Origin: Planctomicrobium sp051465645
Lineage (GTDB): Bacteria; Planctomycetota; Planctomycetia; Planctomycetales; Planctomycetaceae
Assembly: GCF_051465645.1 (NCBI RefSeq)
Contig: NZ_CP195790.1
Span: forward strand, 4,464,001 to 4,528,000
Length of the DNA: 64,000 nt
Direction of reading: 5' to 3'
Shown here one piece after another: positions 53,149 through 61,595 of the stretch. Every line of letters begins with the position of its first letter. The stretch's first letter is position 1. The translations under genes were made by a program, and so were the position numbers. The notes beneath the pieces are model-generated. The model made no database searches, was not told the origin of the DNA, and saw only the letters and a program-made list of their open reading frames with translations.

Positions 53149-54354
53149 TTAAATCACGCGGCAGACAAAGCATTTGAGATAGGAGGTCTCAACGCATGAT
53201 GCTGCGACCGGATGGTCAATTGCCTGTCCGCGCTGTTCCAGAAACTGGACGCGTCGTCCGCAATCGAGTGCAGCCTGAGCAACCATCTGCTCAAAGTCTT
53301 CGCGTGAAACATGGCCTGAACAACTGCAGGTGATCAGAATCCCATCTGGATTCAGCAGTTCCAGTGCCAGTGAGTTAATGTGAATGTATGCCTTGGCCGC
53401 TCGCTCAACGCCGTTTCTGGTGCGGGCGAATTTTGGAGGATCGAGGACGATAACGTCGTACTTCTCTCCTTGTTCGAGTTGCTTCTGCATGAATTCAGAA
53501 CTGTCATCACACTCGAAGCGAATTCGATCGGTAATCCCGTTGAGCTCGGCATTCTTCTTTGCCAGATCGATTGCTGGTTGGGAGGAATCGACTCCGATGA
53601 CTTCTTTTGCGTTCCCTAAAACGGCTGCGGCGAGAGCGAATGAGCCTGTGTAGGTGTAGAGGTCCAGGACACGTTTGCCGCGGGCGTATGTCTTCATCAA
53701 CGCACGGTTGTCGCGCTGATCGAAGTAAAAGCCTGTTTTTTGACCAGCATGAAGGTCGACGGCGTACTTTACATCGTTTTCGATGATCTCAAGCGATCGA
53801 GGTGGTCGTTCTCCAGAGATCAGGCCGTCTTCGACTTCCAGATTCTCGAGTTCCTTGATGCCCCGCTCGGTTCGTAGCCAGATACCACGTGGCGAGAGCA
53901 GGCTTTGAAGATGGGACAGAATGACTTCCTGTCGCTGGGCAAGTGCGGCACTTGTCCACTGCACGACCAGCCAGTCGTCAATGCGATCAACGGTCAATCC
54001 TGATAAGAAGTCGCCTTCGCTGAAGATGAGTCGACAGGCTTTTTCAGTGGTCGTTCCCTGAAAGAGTGACTGGCGAACGCGAACCGCTTCTGTGACGCGA
54101 TCTTTCCAGAATTCGTCGTCGAGCAGAAGGTCTTCATTCCAGGAATAGAGGCGTACCTGAATGTTGCTGCTGGAATGGAATAGTCCGTGGGCGATGAACT
54201 CGCCTTCGTGAGAACGAACGACAACGGCATCGCCAGTTTGTGGCATTCCGGAAACGGAGCGAACGGCACCTGCGAAGACCCAAGGGTGTTCGCTGAAGAA
54301 CGGCAGCGCGCGGCGAGGTTTCAGTGTCACCACGGCTGTCGAAGGGGAACTCAT
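53149..54354 (-). CDS. RlmI-like class I rRNA methyltransferase
   Basis: A 401-residue SAM-dependent methyltransferase of the RlmI type (23S rRNA m5C). A PUA domain opens it (LKPRRALPFFSEHPWVFAGAV, GDAVVVRSHEGEFIAHG), then the middle domain, SAM motif VLDLYTYTGSFALAAA, VDSSQPAIDLAKKNAELN, motif IV VLDPPKFARTR, and CSCSGHVSREDFEQM near the end. ATG 54354 (MSSPSTAVVTLKPRRA) is chosen over the 28-residue longer frame. This copy is of normal length, unlike the paralogue at 46839-48194 with its Arg/Asp-rich tail. One of the two is probably RlmI; which one is not decidable here. Confidence 0.92.
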   Translation of the reverse strand: MSSPSTAVVTLKPRRALPFFSEHPWVFAGAVRSVSGMPQTGDAVVVRSHEGEFIAHGLFHSSSNIQVRLYSWNEDLLLDDEFWKDRVTEAVRVRQSLFQGTTTEKACRLIFSEGDFLSGLTVDRIDDWLVVQWTSAALAQRQEVILSHLQSLLSPRGIWLRTERGIKELENLEVEDGLISGERPPRSLEIIENDVKYAVDLHAGQKTGFYFDQRDNRALMKTYARGKRVLDLYTYTGSFALAAAVLGNAKEVIGVDSSQPAIDLAKKNAELNGITDRIRFECDDSSEFMQKQLEQGEKYDVIVLDPPKFARTRNGVERAAKAYIHINSLALELLNPDGILITCSCSGHVSREDFEQMVAQAALDCGRRVQFLEQRGQAIDHPVAASCVETSYLKCFVCRVI

Positions 54355-54753
54355 GCAAGTGATCCAATACAAAGATGCGGTTTTTAGACCGACGGGGCTC
54401 TTGTTCGATGTCAGGTGGCTCACTTGAGCCGAAAACATGGCATTCCCGACAGGAACACAGTGAAACGCGAAGATGTTCGCGGATTCGTTTTCGTTGATGT
54501 CAGGCCGGAATCGCGGCCTGACAGATGAAGTCTACCTGAAATTGAACTGTTTCAGGCAGTGTGCGGGGTGTTCTGGTTGCAAAGTCGTGTTTTGAAGTGG
54601 CGGAAAGTCGCCCCTTGAGTGGCCGACATTCGTTGAACAGATCGGAATGGACTTGCGTCACCGGAAAGTGCATCGGAGTGTTCGACGGCAGATCCGTTTA
54701 TTGCCGCCTCACCAGATTACGACTCGAATTCGGTCCGGACTTGTGGAGTCAAT
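54355..54753. other. Intergenic gap with a 10-bp hairpin
   Basis: A 399-base gap between two leftward genes. TGTCAGGCCG (54498-54507) pairs perfectly with CGGCCTGACA (54514-54523) around a 6-nt loop, and may end the response-regulator transcript although no T-run follows. A 125-codon rightward frame (54561-54938) overlaps the response regulator and is judged a shadow. Confidence 0.5.
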
Positions 54754-55209
54754 TTACGGTGCAGACTGTGAGTCGACTTCTGCCAGATAGGCCAGCAGTC
54801 GGTCGCGTTCGTTGGTCAGGTGGCGGACGCGAAGCAGAGAACGCACCCGAGTTTTCAGTTCAAGGCGATGGACTGGTTTTGTCAGGAAGTCGTCTGCACC
54901 GGCGTCGACAGCCTTTTGGATATCGCCCATTTCCTTGAGGGCTGTCACCATCAGAACTGGAATTCGATTGGTTTTTTCGTCCTGCTTCAGCTGCTGGCAG
55001 ACTTCATAGCCGCTCAAACGGGGCATCATGATGTCCAGAAGAATCAGGTCCGGGAGTTTCTCTCTGGCGACATCGATAGTTTGCTGTCCATCGGCTGCCA
55101 TGAAGATTTCGTGGCCTTCATCGCTCAGATAGGCTTCAAGAAGTTCACGGTTTTGCTCATTGTCATCGGCGATCAGAATGCGGCTGACAACGGGTTCGTT
55201 TACTTGCAT
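54754..55209 (-). CDS. Single-domain response regulator
   Basis: A 151-residue receiver protein. The acidic pair Asp15-Asp16 (ILIADDNEQ), the phospho-acceptor Asp59 (LILLDIMMPRLSGYEV), Thr89 (VLMVTALKE) and Lys111 (FLTKPVHRLE) are all present. It has no output domain; after the receiver comes only a 30-residue helix (SLLRVRHLTNERDRLLAYLAEVD) as in regulators that are fused to larger kinases in other proteins. No histidine kinase gene is near, so it is an orphan. It probably acts by protein-protein contact. Confidence 0.92.
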   Translation of the reverse strand: MQVNEPVVSRILIADDNEQNRELLEAYLSDEGHEIFMAADGQQTIDVAREKLPDLILLDIMMPRLSGYEVCQQLKQDEKTNRIPVLMVTALKEMGDIQKAVDAGADDFLTKPVHRLELKTRVRSLLRVRHLTNERDRLLAYLAEVDSQSAP

Positions 55210-55543
55210 AACATGGGGCCTGACCAGAGAGTTCCGAGTGGGGCTCCCATTCTATCGTTCACGTCCAAATGGGAAAGAACATTGGGCCGGGATTTCAGTT
55301 CCCAGCAGGAATTCCTGCGCCGTTTCTGCTAAATACACAAGAAACAAGGTCCCAGACGAACAGTAATCTCCAGGAATCGTGTCTGCGAATGTTCGCAGAT
55401 TGATTTTTTCCACAGCACTTCAACTTGCCTTGATGATTTGCCTTGATATTGGTGTTCTCACTTATGTGGCGGGGTTGGCTGTTGTATCCTGTTTCTGGGA
55501 TAAGGGATACGGTTTCTGTTCTTTGACGTCTGAAGGCGACCGC
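55210..55543. other. Divergent intergenic region with palindrome
   Basis: A 334-base region between the response regulator and the metal-binding lipoprotein. It includes the perfect palindrome at 55382-55399. The upstream in-frame extension (55379 on) of the lipoprotein lacks a ribosome-binding site and is not part of it. Confidence 0.5.
55382..55399. promoter_or_regulatory. Perfect palindrome TCTGCGAA-TG-TTCGCAGA
   Basis: An 8-bp inverted repeat with a 2-base centre, followed by TTGATTTTTT. Position 145 bases upstream of the metal-binding lipoprotein start suits an operator for a metal-dependent repressor, but a weak terminator is also possible because of the T-run. No cognate regulator is in the window. 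Confidence 0.45.
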
Positions 55544-56533
55544 ATGTTACGACATGGATTGCTGCTCGTTGTGCTTTTCGGATTGTTTGGCTGCCCGGCT
55601 TCGTCGTCAGTTCCTTCAGGGCCAGAATCGTCGGCGTTGAAGATTGTCGCGACGACGAGCATGGTTGCCGATCTGGTTCGCAATGTCGCTGGAGAGCACG
55701 GCGATGTGGTCGAATTGATTGGAGAAGGGGTCGACCCGCATCTCTATCGGCCGACAGCAAGTGACGTCAGTAAGATGATGAAGGCGGATGTCCTTTTCTA
55801 TTCGGGGCTTGCGCTCGAAGGGGCGATGGAGACCGCGTTCCAGAATGCAGCACGTCGCGGCAGCACCGTGGTCGCCGTTACTGATCAGTTACCCAAGGAG
55901 TTGTTGCGGTTTCCTGATGGGGGGACAACTCACCCTGATCCTCACGTCTGGAATGCCCCAGGAATTTGGTTGCAATGTCTTGATCGCATTGCCGAAGTGC
56001 TGGCAGAGAAAGATCCTGAGAATGCGGCGGTGTATCGGCAGCGCGCAGCAAATTATCAAGAGCGTCTCAAGCTGCTGGACCGCTATGCCAGTGAGTCGGT
56101 TGAATCGATTCCGGTAGAGAATCGATTTCTGGTGACCGCCCATGACGCGTTTGGGTACTTCTCGCATGTCTACAAGCTGGAAGAGCATTCTGTGCAAGGG
56201 ATTAGTACGGAATCAGAACCGGGCGTGCAGGACATCAACAATCTGGTGGATTTCCTTGTGAAGCGACGTGTTCCAGCATTGTTCGTCGAGGCGACCGTCA
56301 ATTCAGGTAGTTTGAAAGCAGTGATCGAGCGGACTAAACAGAATGGCTGGGAAGTGAAACTCGGCGGAACGCTCTACTCAGATTCAATGGGCGCGCCCGG
56401 GACTGCCGCGGGCACCTATTCAGGGATGATTGAACATAATGTGAACACCATCGTCGCTGCGTTAAACGGGAAAGTGCCGGAAGGTGGCTTCGAGGCCTAC
56501 CTCAAAGCGAACTTGCCGGCGCCGAATCCTTGA
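55544..56533 (+). CDS. Zinc/manganese ABC transporter substrate-binding lipoprotein
   Basis: A 329-residue exported lipoprotein of the TroA/ZnuA cluster A-I family, which binds Zn2+ or Mn2+ outside the membrane. The signal peptide ends in LFGC (lipobox). Metal ligands fit the usual four positions: His in GVDPHLYRPTASD, His in HPDPHVWNAP, a further His in VTAHDAFGYFS and a Asp/Glu in the last third (YSDSMG). There is no long His-rich loop, which favours manganese over zinc slightly. GAAGG lies ahead of ATG 55544. No ATPase or permease gene is downstream, so it is an orphan in this window. Confidence 0.9.
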   Translation: MLRHGLLLVVLFGLFGCPASSSVPSGPESSALKIVATTSMVADLVRNVAGEHGDVVELIGEGVDPHLYRPTASDVSKMMKADVLFYSGLALEGAMETAFQNAARRGSTVVAVTDQLPKELLRFPDGGTTHPDPHVWNAPGIWLQCLDRIAEVLAEKDPENAAVYRQRAANYQERLKLLDRYASESVESIPVENRFLVTAHDAFGYFSHVYKLEEHSVQGISTESEPGVQDINNLVDFLVKRRVPALFVEATVNSGSLKAVIERTKQNGWEVKLGGTLYSDSMGAPGTAAGTYSGMIEHNVNTIVAALNGKVPEGGFEAYLKANLPAPNP

Positions 56534-56693
56534 CTAGATGACTGAATGGCATGTGAACGGATCGCAGGCTTCTTGTTCGTATGGTTCGATTCTTTGGTCG
56601 ATTTAGCCGAGATTTATCATAGGGACATAGCCTAAATTAGCGGTTCCCTGTTGAGTTAATACTGTGTCGCTTCTTGAGAAAGTTTAATTGGTA

Positions 56694-57278
56694 ATGTCGT
56701 CGAAACTGCCAGAGATTTATCTGATTCGCCACGGTGAAACGGACTGGGCTGCAATTGGTCGCCATACAGGTCGCCGTGATCTTCCTTTAAATGATAAAGG
56801 GGGCGATGAGGCGCGACAGTTGCAAGGACGTTTGGCCGGGATTGAATTCGATCGCGTTCTTGTCAGCACACTTCAACGTGCGCAGGCAACGTGCCGACTG
56901 GCGGGTTTTGAGGAGCGAGCTCAGCAGGATGCTCGATTGGTTGAATGGAACTACGGGGACTTCGAAGGGAAGACTCAGGCCGAGATTCAACAGGTATTTC
57001 CTGGCTGGAATGTCTTCACTCACGGATGTCCGGGTGGAGAAACTGTTGATGAGGTGATCGCCAGGGCGGATTCTGTTGTTGCCGATCTGGCGACTTACGA
57101 GGGGCGAACCGTCATTTTTGCACACGGCCACTTTCTGCGAGTGCTGGGCGCGCGCTGGTGCCGGTTGGGGATGGATGTCGCCAAGGCGCTGCTCTTGCAA
57201 ACCACAGGAGTTTGCGTACTCGGGTATGACAAAAATCAGCATCAACCGGTGATTCGACTCTGGAATCAGCGAGCTTAA
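56694..57278 (+). CDS. Histidine phosphatase family protein
   Basis: A 194-residue cytosolic phosphatase of the phosphoglycerate-mutase superfamily. It opens with the phosphohistidine motif IYLIRHGETDWAAIGRHTGR; the second catalytic His is in VIFAHGHFLRVLGARW and the Glu in WNYGDFEGKT. ATG 56694 is used rather than TTG 56688. Members include phosphoserine phosphatase, alpha-ribazole phosphatase and others; this sequence does not separate them. It converges on the RidA gene with a strong hairpin between. Confidence 0.9.
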   Translation: MSSKLPEIYLIRHGETDWAAIGRHTGRRDLPLNDKGGDEARQLQGRLAGIEFDRVLVSTLQRAQATCRLAGFEERAQQDARLVEWNYGDFEGKTQAEIQQVFPGWNVFTHGCPGGETVDEVIARADSVVADLATYEGRTVIFAHGHFLRVLGARWCRLGMDVAKALLLQTTGVCVLGYDKNQHQPVIRLWNQRA

Positions 57279-57353
57279 ATAAGCAAGGGAGAGGCAAAGA
57301 GCACCTGGTCTGGTGGCCTTGCTTAGCTATTTCTTTCTTCAGCGTGATCAATA

Positions 57354-57387
57354 GAAAGAGACTGGTTCCGTGGAGCCAGTCTCTTTC
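57354..57387. terminator. Bidirectional hairpin between convergent genes
   Basis: A 12-bp perfect stem GAAAGAGACTGG/CCAGTCTCTTTC (57354-57365, 57376-57387), which can extend into the loop. It lies between the phosphatase stop (57278) and the RidA gene end (57449) and could stop transcripts from both sides. Confidence 0.75.
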
Positions 57388-57448
57388 GTGATGTACTTAA
57401 TGTGTACTTTGAAGTTGTCGTCGAATGCGGCTGATGGGAGCCGGTTGA

Positions 57449-57919
57449 CTATGACTTCAGCTGGAGAATCATCTCAACTTCCACTGAAACTCCCAGCGGA
57501 AGCTGCGCGAGTCCCAGAGCGGAACGGGCGTGGCGGCCCTGTTCGCCGAAGACGTCTTTCACCAGTTGTGATGCTCCGTGCATGACAATGTGCTGGCGGT
57601 TGAAGTCTGGATCGGAGTTGACATACCCGGTGATGCGGACCACTCGTTCAATCGCATCAAGGGAGCCGAGATGCTTACGAACGGAACGCAGGATGTTGGC
57701 TGTACAGAGTGCTGCGGCCTTCACGGCATCTTCTTCGGAGATCACGCTGGGGACTTTGCCGACGTAACGCAGCTGGTCACCTTCGAACGGAACCTGTCCA
57801 GATGCGTAGACTGTGTCTCCCACGATCGCCAGAGCGTCGAACATGGTTCCTTCTGGTGAAAATTGATCAACAGGGAAGCCGAGTTCCTGCAATCGTGCTT
57901 CGCGCTCTCCAAGTGCCAT
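57449..57919 (-). CDS. RidA/YjgF-family protein
   Basis: A 156-residue cytosolic protein of the Rid superfamily, many members of which hydrolyse reactive enamine/imine intermediates. Features are the start LGFPVDQFSPEGTMFDALAI, the GDTVYASGQVPFEG strand, and the C-terminal ARSALGLAQLPLGVSVEVEMI with its catalytic-type Arg. AGAGGAA precedes ATG 57919; the long upstream frame from 58114 has no support. The opening is that of the longer subgroup rather than classical RidA, so activity on enamines is probable but not certain. Confidence 0.88.
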   Translation of the reverse strand: MALGEREARLQELGFPVDQFSPEGTMFDALAIVGDTVYASGQVPFEGDQLRYVGKVPSVISEEDAVKAAALCTANILRSVRKHLGSLDAIERVVRITGYVNSDPDFNRQHIVMHGASQLVKDVFGEQGRHARSALGLAQLPLGVSVEVEMILQLKS

Positions 57920-58279
57920 GATTTCCTCTGATTGTGCTGTGTGTAAGAGTGGGATGTGCCGACAATGTAGCACATTTTTTTGATGGGTTCGTTGATTTTT
58001 CTCCCTGTGAATCTCATTCTTCAACAGATTGGATAAAGGTTTGCAGGGGGGAAGCCAGACACCCTGAATACAAGTTGAGAATTGACCTTGTCCAGGGCCT
58101 GGATTTTGTGACATCTCATTTGAGATGAAAGCTGGCAGGCCGCACGTCTGGAGTCGTCGCCGTCAGTTCATTGAGGCCAGATCGAATTCGTGGCTTGAAC
58201 TGACAAAGTTTTGGATATCGGCGCCATTGAACTGGTGAGTGGTGGGCCTTGAGACACTCTCACCTGGAGTAATTACGAC
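57920..58279. other. Divergent intergenic region with long hairpin
   Basis: A 360-base region between the RidA gene and the PVC dehydrogenase gene. It contains the 9-bp perfect inverted repeat GTCAGTTCA/TGAACTGAC (58162-58170, 58196-58204) with an inner AGGCCA/TGGCT pairing. No gene recognised. Confidence 0.5.
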
Positions 58280-61200
58280 ATGTTGATCACTAGGATATGG
58301 CGTTCGGCGTCTGTCGTTGCCGCAGTTGGATTCTGTCTGGTTGGCTCGACAAGTGAAGCCGCTGACCCCAAGGTTCCGCCCGGGTTTACCATCGAAAAGG
58401 TTGCTGGCTATCCATTAGTCGAGCGGCCGATCTTCGCGAGCTTCGATGATGACGGAGCGCTGTATGTCGGGGAGTCGAGTGGCGACAACCTGAAGCGTGA
58501 CGATCAGTTGGCGAAGCGACCACACTGGATCAGCAAACTCACCGATACTGATGGCGATGGCGTCTTTGACAAGTCTGTTCGATTTGTTGAAGGGATCACA
58601 CTTCCTCAGGGAGCACTGTGGTATCAGGGGTCTCTGTATGTCACCTGTCCCCCAGGTATCTGGAAGTTCACCGATACTGATGGTGATGGAAAAGCAGATC
58701 TGCAGGAAGAACTGCTGACAGGTTTTGGCTTCAGCGGGAATGCCTGTGATACGCATGGTCCGTTCTTAAGCCCGAACGGCCGCCTTTATATTGTGCAGGG
58801 ACGGCATGGGCATGAATTCAAAGACAAGAACGGCGTTGTTTATAGTAAAGGAAAAGCAGGGCGAATTTATTCTATGACCCCGGAAGGTCAGGATGTTCGC
58901 GTTCATGCCGGTGGAGGTTTTGATAACCCGGTCGAAGTTGATTTCACTGAAAGCGGTGAAATTATCGGAACCGTCAATATTCTGTATCGCGACCGAGGGG
59001 ACTGCCTGATTCACTGGGTCGAAGGGGGAGTCTATCCTCGCGAAGATCAGGCGGACTCCGTTGCTGAGTTCAAATGGACCGGCGGATTGATGGGGCATGT
59101 CTTCGATCTGGGGCATACCGCTGTTTCTGGAATCACACGCTATCGTGGTGATCAGCTTGGTGCTGAGTTTCGTGATCGCTGGTTCTTCACTGAATTCAAT
59201 ACGCACAAAATGCGATACGCCCAGTTGAAGCCAACGGGAGCGACCTTCACATCTGAAGTGCATGAGTTTCTACAATGTGATGACGGGGATTTTCACCCGA
59301 CCGACGTGCTGGAAGATGCAGATGGTTCATTGCTGGTATTGAATACCGGGGGATGGTTCCTGATTGGATGCCCGACCTCACGCGTTGCGAAACCAGAGAT
59401 CTATGGTGGTGTCTATCGGGTTCGAAAATCGGACCATGCCAAGATCGCGGACGCCAGAGGAAAATCGCTGCCGAAATTGACCAGTGATATGTTCGGGTTT
59501 GAGCAGGTACTTCGGCTTCTCGATGATCCTCGCCCGGTTGTACGCGAGCAGACGATTCAGACGCTGCGATTCCGTCCAGAGTTCCAGAAGCTAATTCGGG
59601 AGCGACTTCAGCTGACAGGAACCCCTTCACCGAACGTGGTGAATGATGGATTGTCGACTCGGGTCTTCATCGGGCTTGTTCGTGCGTTGTCGCTGAATGA
59701 TCAGTCTGCCAGTGAGCTCGCGTCGGGGTTAATTGGGCGGTTGACTGACATTGATCTACTTCCAGAAGAACAGGTGGCGGAAGCACGAATCCGTTCGCTG
59801 GCGATTCTGCATTTCCTGCGAGATCTCACCTGGAACTCACGCCTGACTGAAGCGGCTTCGAAGCGGTTGCTGGATGTCGTTGATCTGAGTTCACCTGATG
59901 TCTTTCTGGCAGGAATGGAACTCGCCGCGACGCTTTGCACTGATCGCGTCACGCCTGTTGTGCAAGTGTCGGATGCAGATTGGCAGCAGTTCATCGAGAA
60001 GTCACAGGGGCAACTGAAAGATCCTGTGAGTGCTCATGCATTGACCTACGCCTTGATTCGTCAGCGTCCTGTGAATGCATTGCAGGTCGCGTTGGGTTCG
60101 ACAAACCCTGCTGTCCAACGTGTTGCACTGATTGCACTCGATCAGGTCAGCCTGTCTCCACTGACTCAGCAGATGGTACTGCCGTTACTGTCAACAAAAG
60201 ATCCTGTGCTGCAGCGAACGGCACTGGAAGTCATTACCCGACATTCCGGTTGGGGCGATGAAACACTCGTTCTGTTGAAGAATTGGGTCTCGGAAGCGAC
60301 GTTATCTGCTGACCGTGAACATGCTTTGAGAGGGTTCCTTGTCGCTCAGATCGGAACTCCTTCAGTTCAGGCGTTTGCTGTCGATGTCCTGAAGAATGAG
60401 AAGACGATTGATCCGGTCCGGCTGTTGTTGTGGGAGACACTGCAGAAGGCTGTGATCGCCAAGTGGCCAGAAACGTTAAACCCATTGCTGGTGAATGCTC
60501 TGACATCCGAGAATGAGCTAATTCAGTTGGCCGCACTGAAGATTATTTCACAACGAGCCATTGCTGGATTCGATGCTCCACTGTTGCAGATCTCTCAGTC
60601 TGACGCACGCTCGTGGTCAATTCGCAGCGAAGCGATTGCAGCATTGGGAGCAACTGGAAAAGGGATCGATGACGGGAACTTCCAACCAATCCTTGCTGCG
60701 TTGAGATCGGAAGCAGTTTCTTCCGACGAAAAGGCATTGATCGGCCGAGCATTGGGGAGCAGCAATCTGTCTACGGCTCAATTGAGCGCACTGGCATTGG
60801 GGTTGGACAAAGCCGGTCCGCTGGTTGTCCCGGCATTGCTCAAGGCCTATGCCAAGTCATCTGACGAAACTGTCGGCCAAGGTTTGGTGGCAGCATTGCT
60901 GGCATCGGATTCCTCAGCGAGTGTCTCACCGGATGAGTTGCTGGGGGTTCTCCGACGCTATCCTGAATCCGTCAAGCAGGCCGCGGTTCCATTGTTCAAG
61001 AAACTTGGCATCGACGCAGCCGCTCAGGAGGCTCGCCTGGTTGAACTCTCTCCATTGATGGAAGGTGGCGACGCGGTCGCGGGACGTGCTGTGTTCTTCG
61101 GGCAGAAAGCGGCATGCGGATCTTGTCACGCGGTCGGAACGCTGGGCGGACGGATTGGACCTCACCTGACAACAATTGGAGCCAGCCGAACTGCAAAAGA

Positions 61201-61483
61201 CCTGCTGGAAGCGATTGTGTATCCAAGTGCGAGCTTTGTGAACGGTTATCGCACGACGCTGGTTGTTACTGTCGATGGCAAGGTGATTCAGGGAGTGATC
61301 AGCTCGGAAACGACCGACACCATTACTTTGCGAACTCAGGATCTGCAAGAAGTACGAATTTCTCGCGAAGATATTGATGAGCAGCGCGAGTCAAGCACGT
61401 CCATCATGCCAGCGGGCCTCGACCGACAACTGACTCCAACTGAGTTACGGGATCTGCTCGCTTATCTGCAATCCCGAAAATAG
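58280..61483 (+). CDS. PVC-type membrane-bound dehydrogenase with HEAT repeats and C-terminal cytochrome c
   Basis: An exported protein of 1,067 residues of a family found mostly in planctomycetes and verrucomicrobia. A signal peptide (about 1-28) is followed by a propeller-like N-terminal domain (about 35-390; PPGFTIEKVAGYPLVERPIF, TDTDGDGVFDK and TDTDGDGKADL calcium-type loops, LYVGESSGDN). HEAT-like helical repeats fill about 400-900. The C-terminal heme-binding domain begins near 925 with AVFFGQKAACGSCHAVG (CxxCH at 946-950), with the conserved Met in SIMPAGLDRQLT and the end LRDLLAYLQS. The substrate is thought to be a sugar or alcohol, but this is unproven for the family. It is preceded by a hairpin at 58162-58204. 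Confidence 0.93.
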   Translation: MLITRIWRSASVVAAVGFCLVGSTSEAADPKVPPGFTIEKVAGYPLVERPIFASFDDDGALYVGESSGDNLKRDDQLAKRPHWISKLTDTDGDGVFDKSVRFVEGITLPQGALWYQGSLYVTCPPGIWKFTDTDGDGKADLQEELLTGFGFSGNACDTHGPFLSPNGRLYIVQGRHGHEFKDKNGVVYSKGKAGRIYSMTPEGQDVRVHAGGGFDNPVEVDFTESGEIIGTVNILYRDRGDCLIHWVEGGVYPREDQADSVAEFKWTGGLMGHVFDLGHTAVSGITRYRGDQLGAEFRDRWFFTEFNTHKMRYAQLKPTGATFTSEVHEFLQCDDGDFHPTDVLEDADGSLLVLNTGGWFLIGCPTSRVAKPEIYGGVYRVRKSDHAKIADARGKSLPKLTSDMFGFEQVLRLLDDPRPVVREQTIQTLRFRPEFQKLIRERLQLTGTPSPNVVNDGLSTRVFIGLVRALSLNDQSASELASGLIGRLTDIDLLPEEQVAEARIRSLAILHFLRDLTWNSRLTEAASKRLLDVVDLSSPDVFLAGMELAATLCTDRVTPVVQVSDADWQQFIEKSQGQLKDPVSAHALTYALIRQRPVNALQVALGSTNPAVQRVALIALDQVSLSPLTQQMVLPLLSTKDPVLQRTALEVITRHSGWGDETLVLLKNWVSEATLSADREHALRGFLVAQIGTPSVQAFAVDVLKNEKTIDPVRLLLWETLQKAVIAKWPETLNPLLVNALTSENELIQLAALKIISQRAIAGFDAPLLQISQSDARSWSIRSEAIAALGATGKGIDDGNFQPILAALRSEAVSSDEKALIGRALGSSNLSTAQLSALALGLDKAGPLVVPALLKAYAKSSDETVGQGLVAALLASDSSASVSPDELLGVLRRYPESVKQAAVPLFKKLGIDAAAQEARLVELSPLMEGGDAVAGRAVFFGQKAACGSCHAVGTLGGRIGPHLTTIGASRTAKDLLEAIVYPSASFVNGYRTTLVVTVDGKVIQGVISSETTDTITLRTQDLQEVRISREDIDEQRESSTSIMPAGLDRQLTPTELRDLLAYLQSRK

Positions 61484-61521
61484 GTCAGTCTGTTTAACAC
61501 ATTCTGAGATGGTTCAAATCA

Positions 61522-61560
61522 AGAGGTCTCCTGCTGATTGACTCAAGGCAGGAGACCTCT
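61522..61560. terminator. 13-bp hairpin between convergent genes
   Basis: AGAGGTCTCCTGC pairs exactly with GCAGGAGACCTCT (61522-61534, 61548-61560) around a 13-nt loop. It lies 38 bases after the PVC dehydrogenase stop and 35 bases before the end of the leftward serine hydrolase, consistent with a shared terminator. Confidence 0.85.
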
Positions 61561-61595
61561 GTTTGTTGACTGGAACAAGTTTCTGGCTTGGACTC

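Noticed and set aside
54561..54938. A 125-codon rightward frame overlapping the response regulator
   Set aside because: It runs antisense into a complete receiver domain and has no recognisable product or ribosome-binding site.
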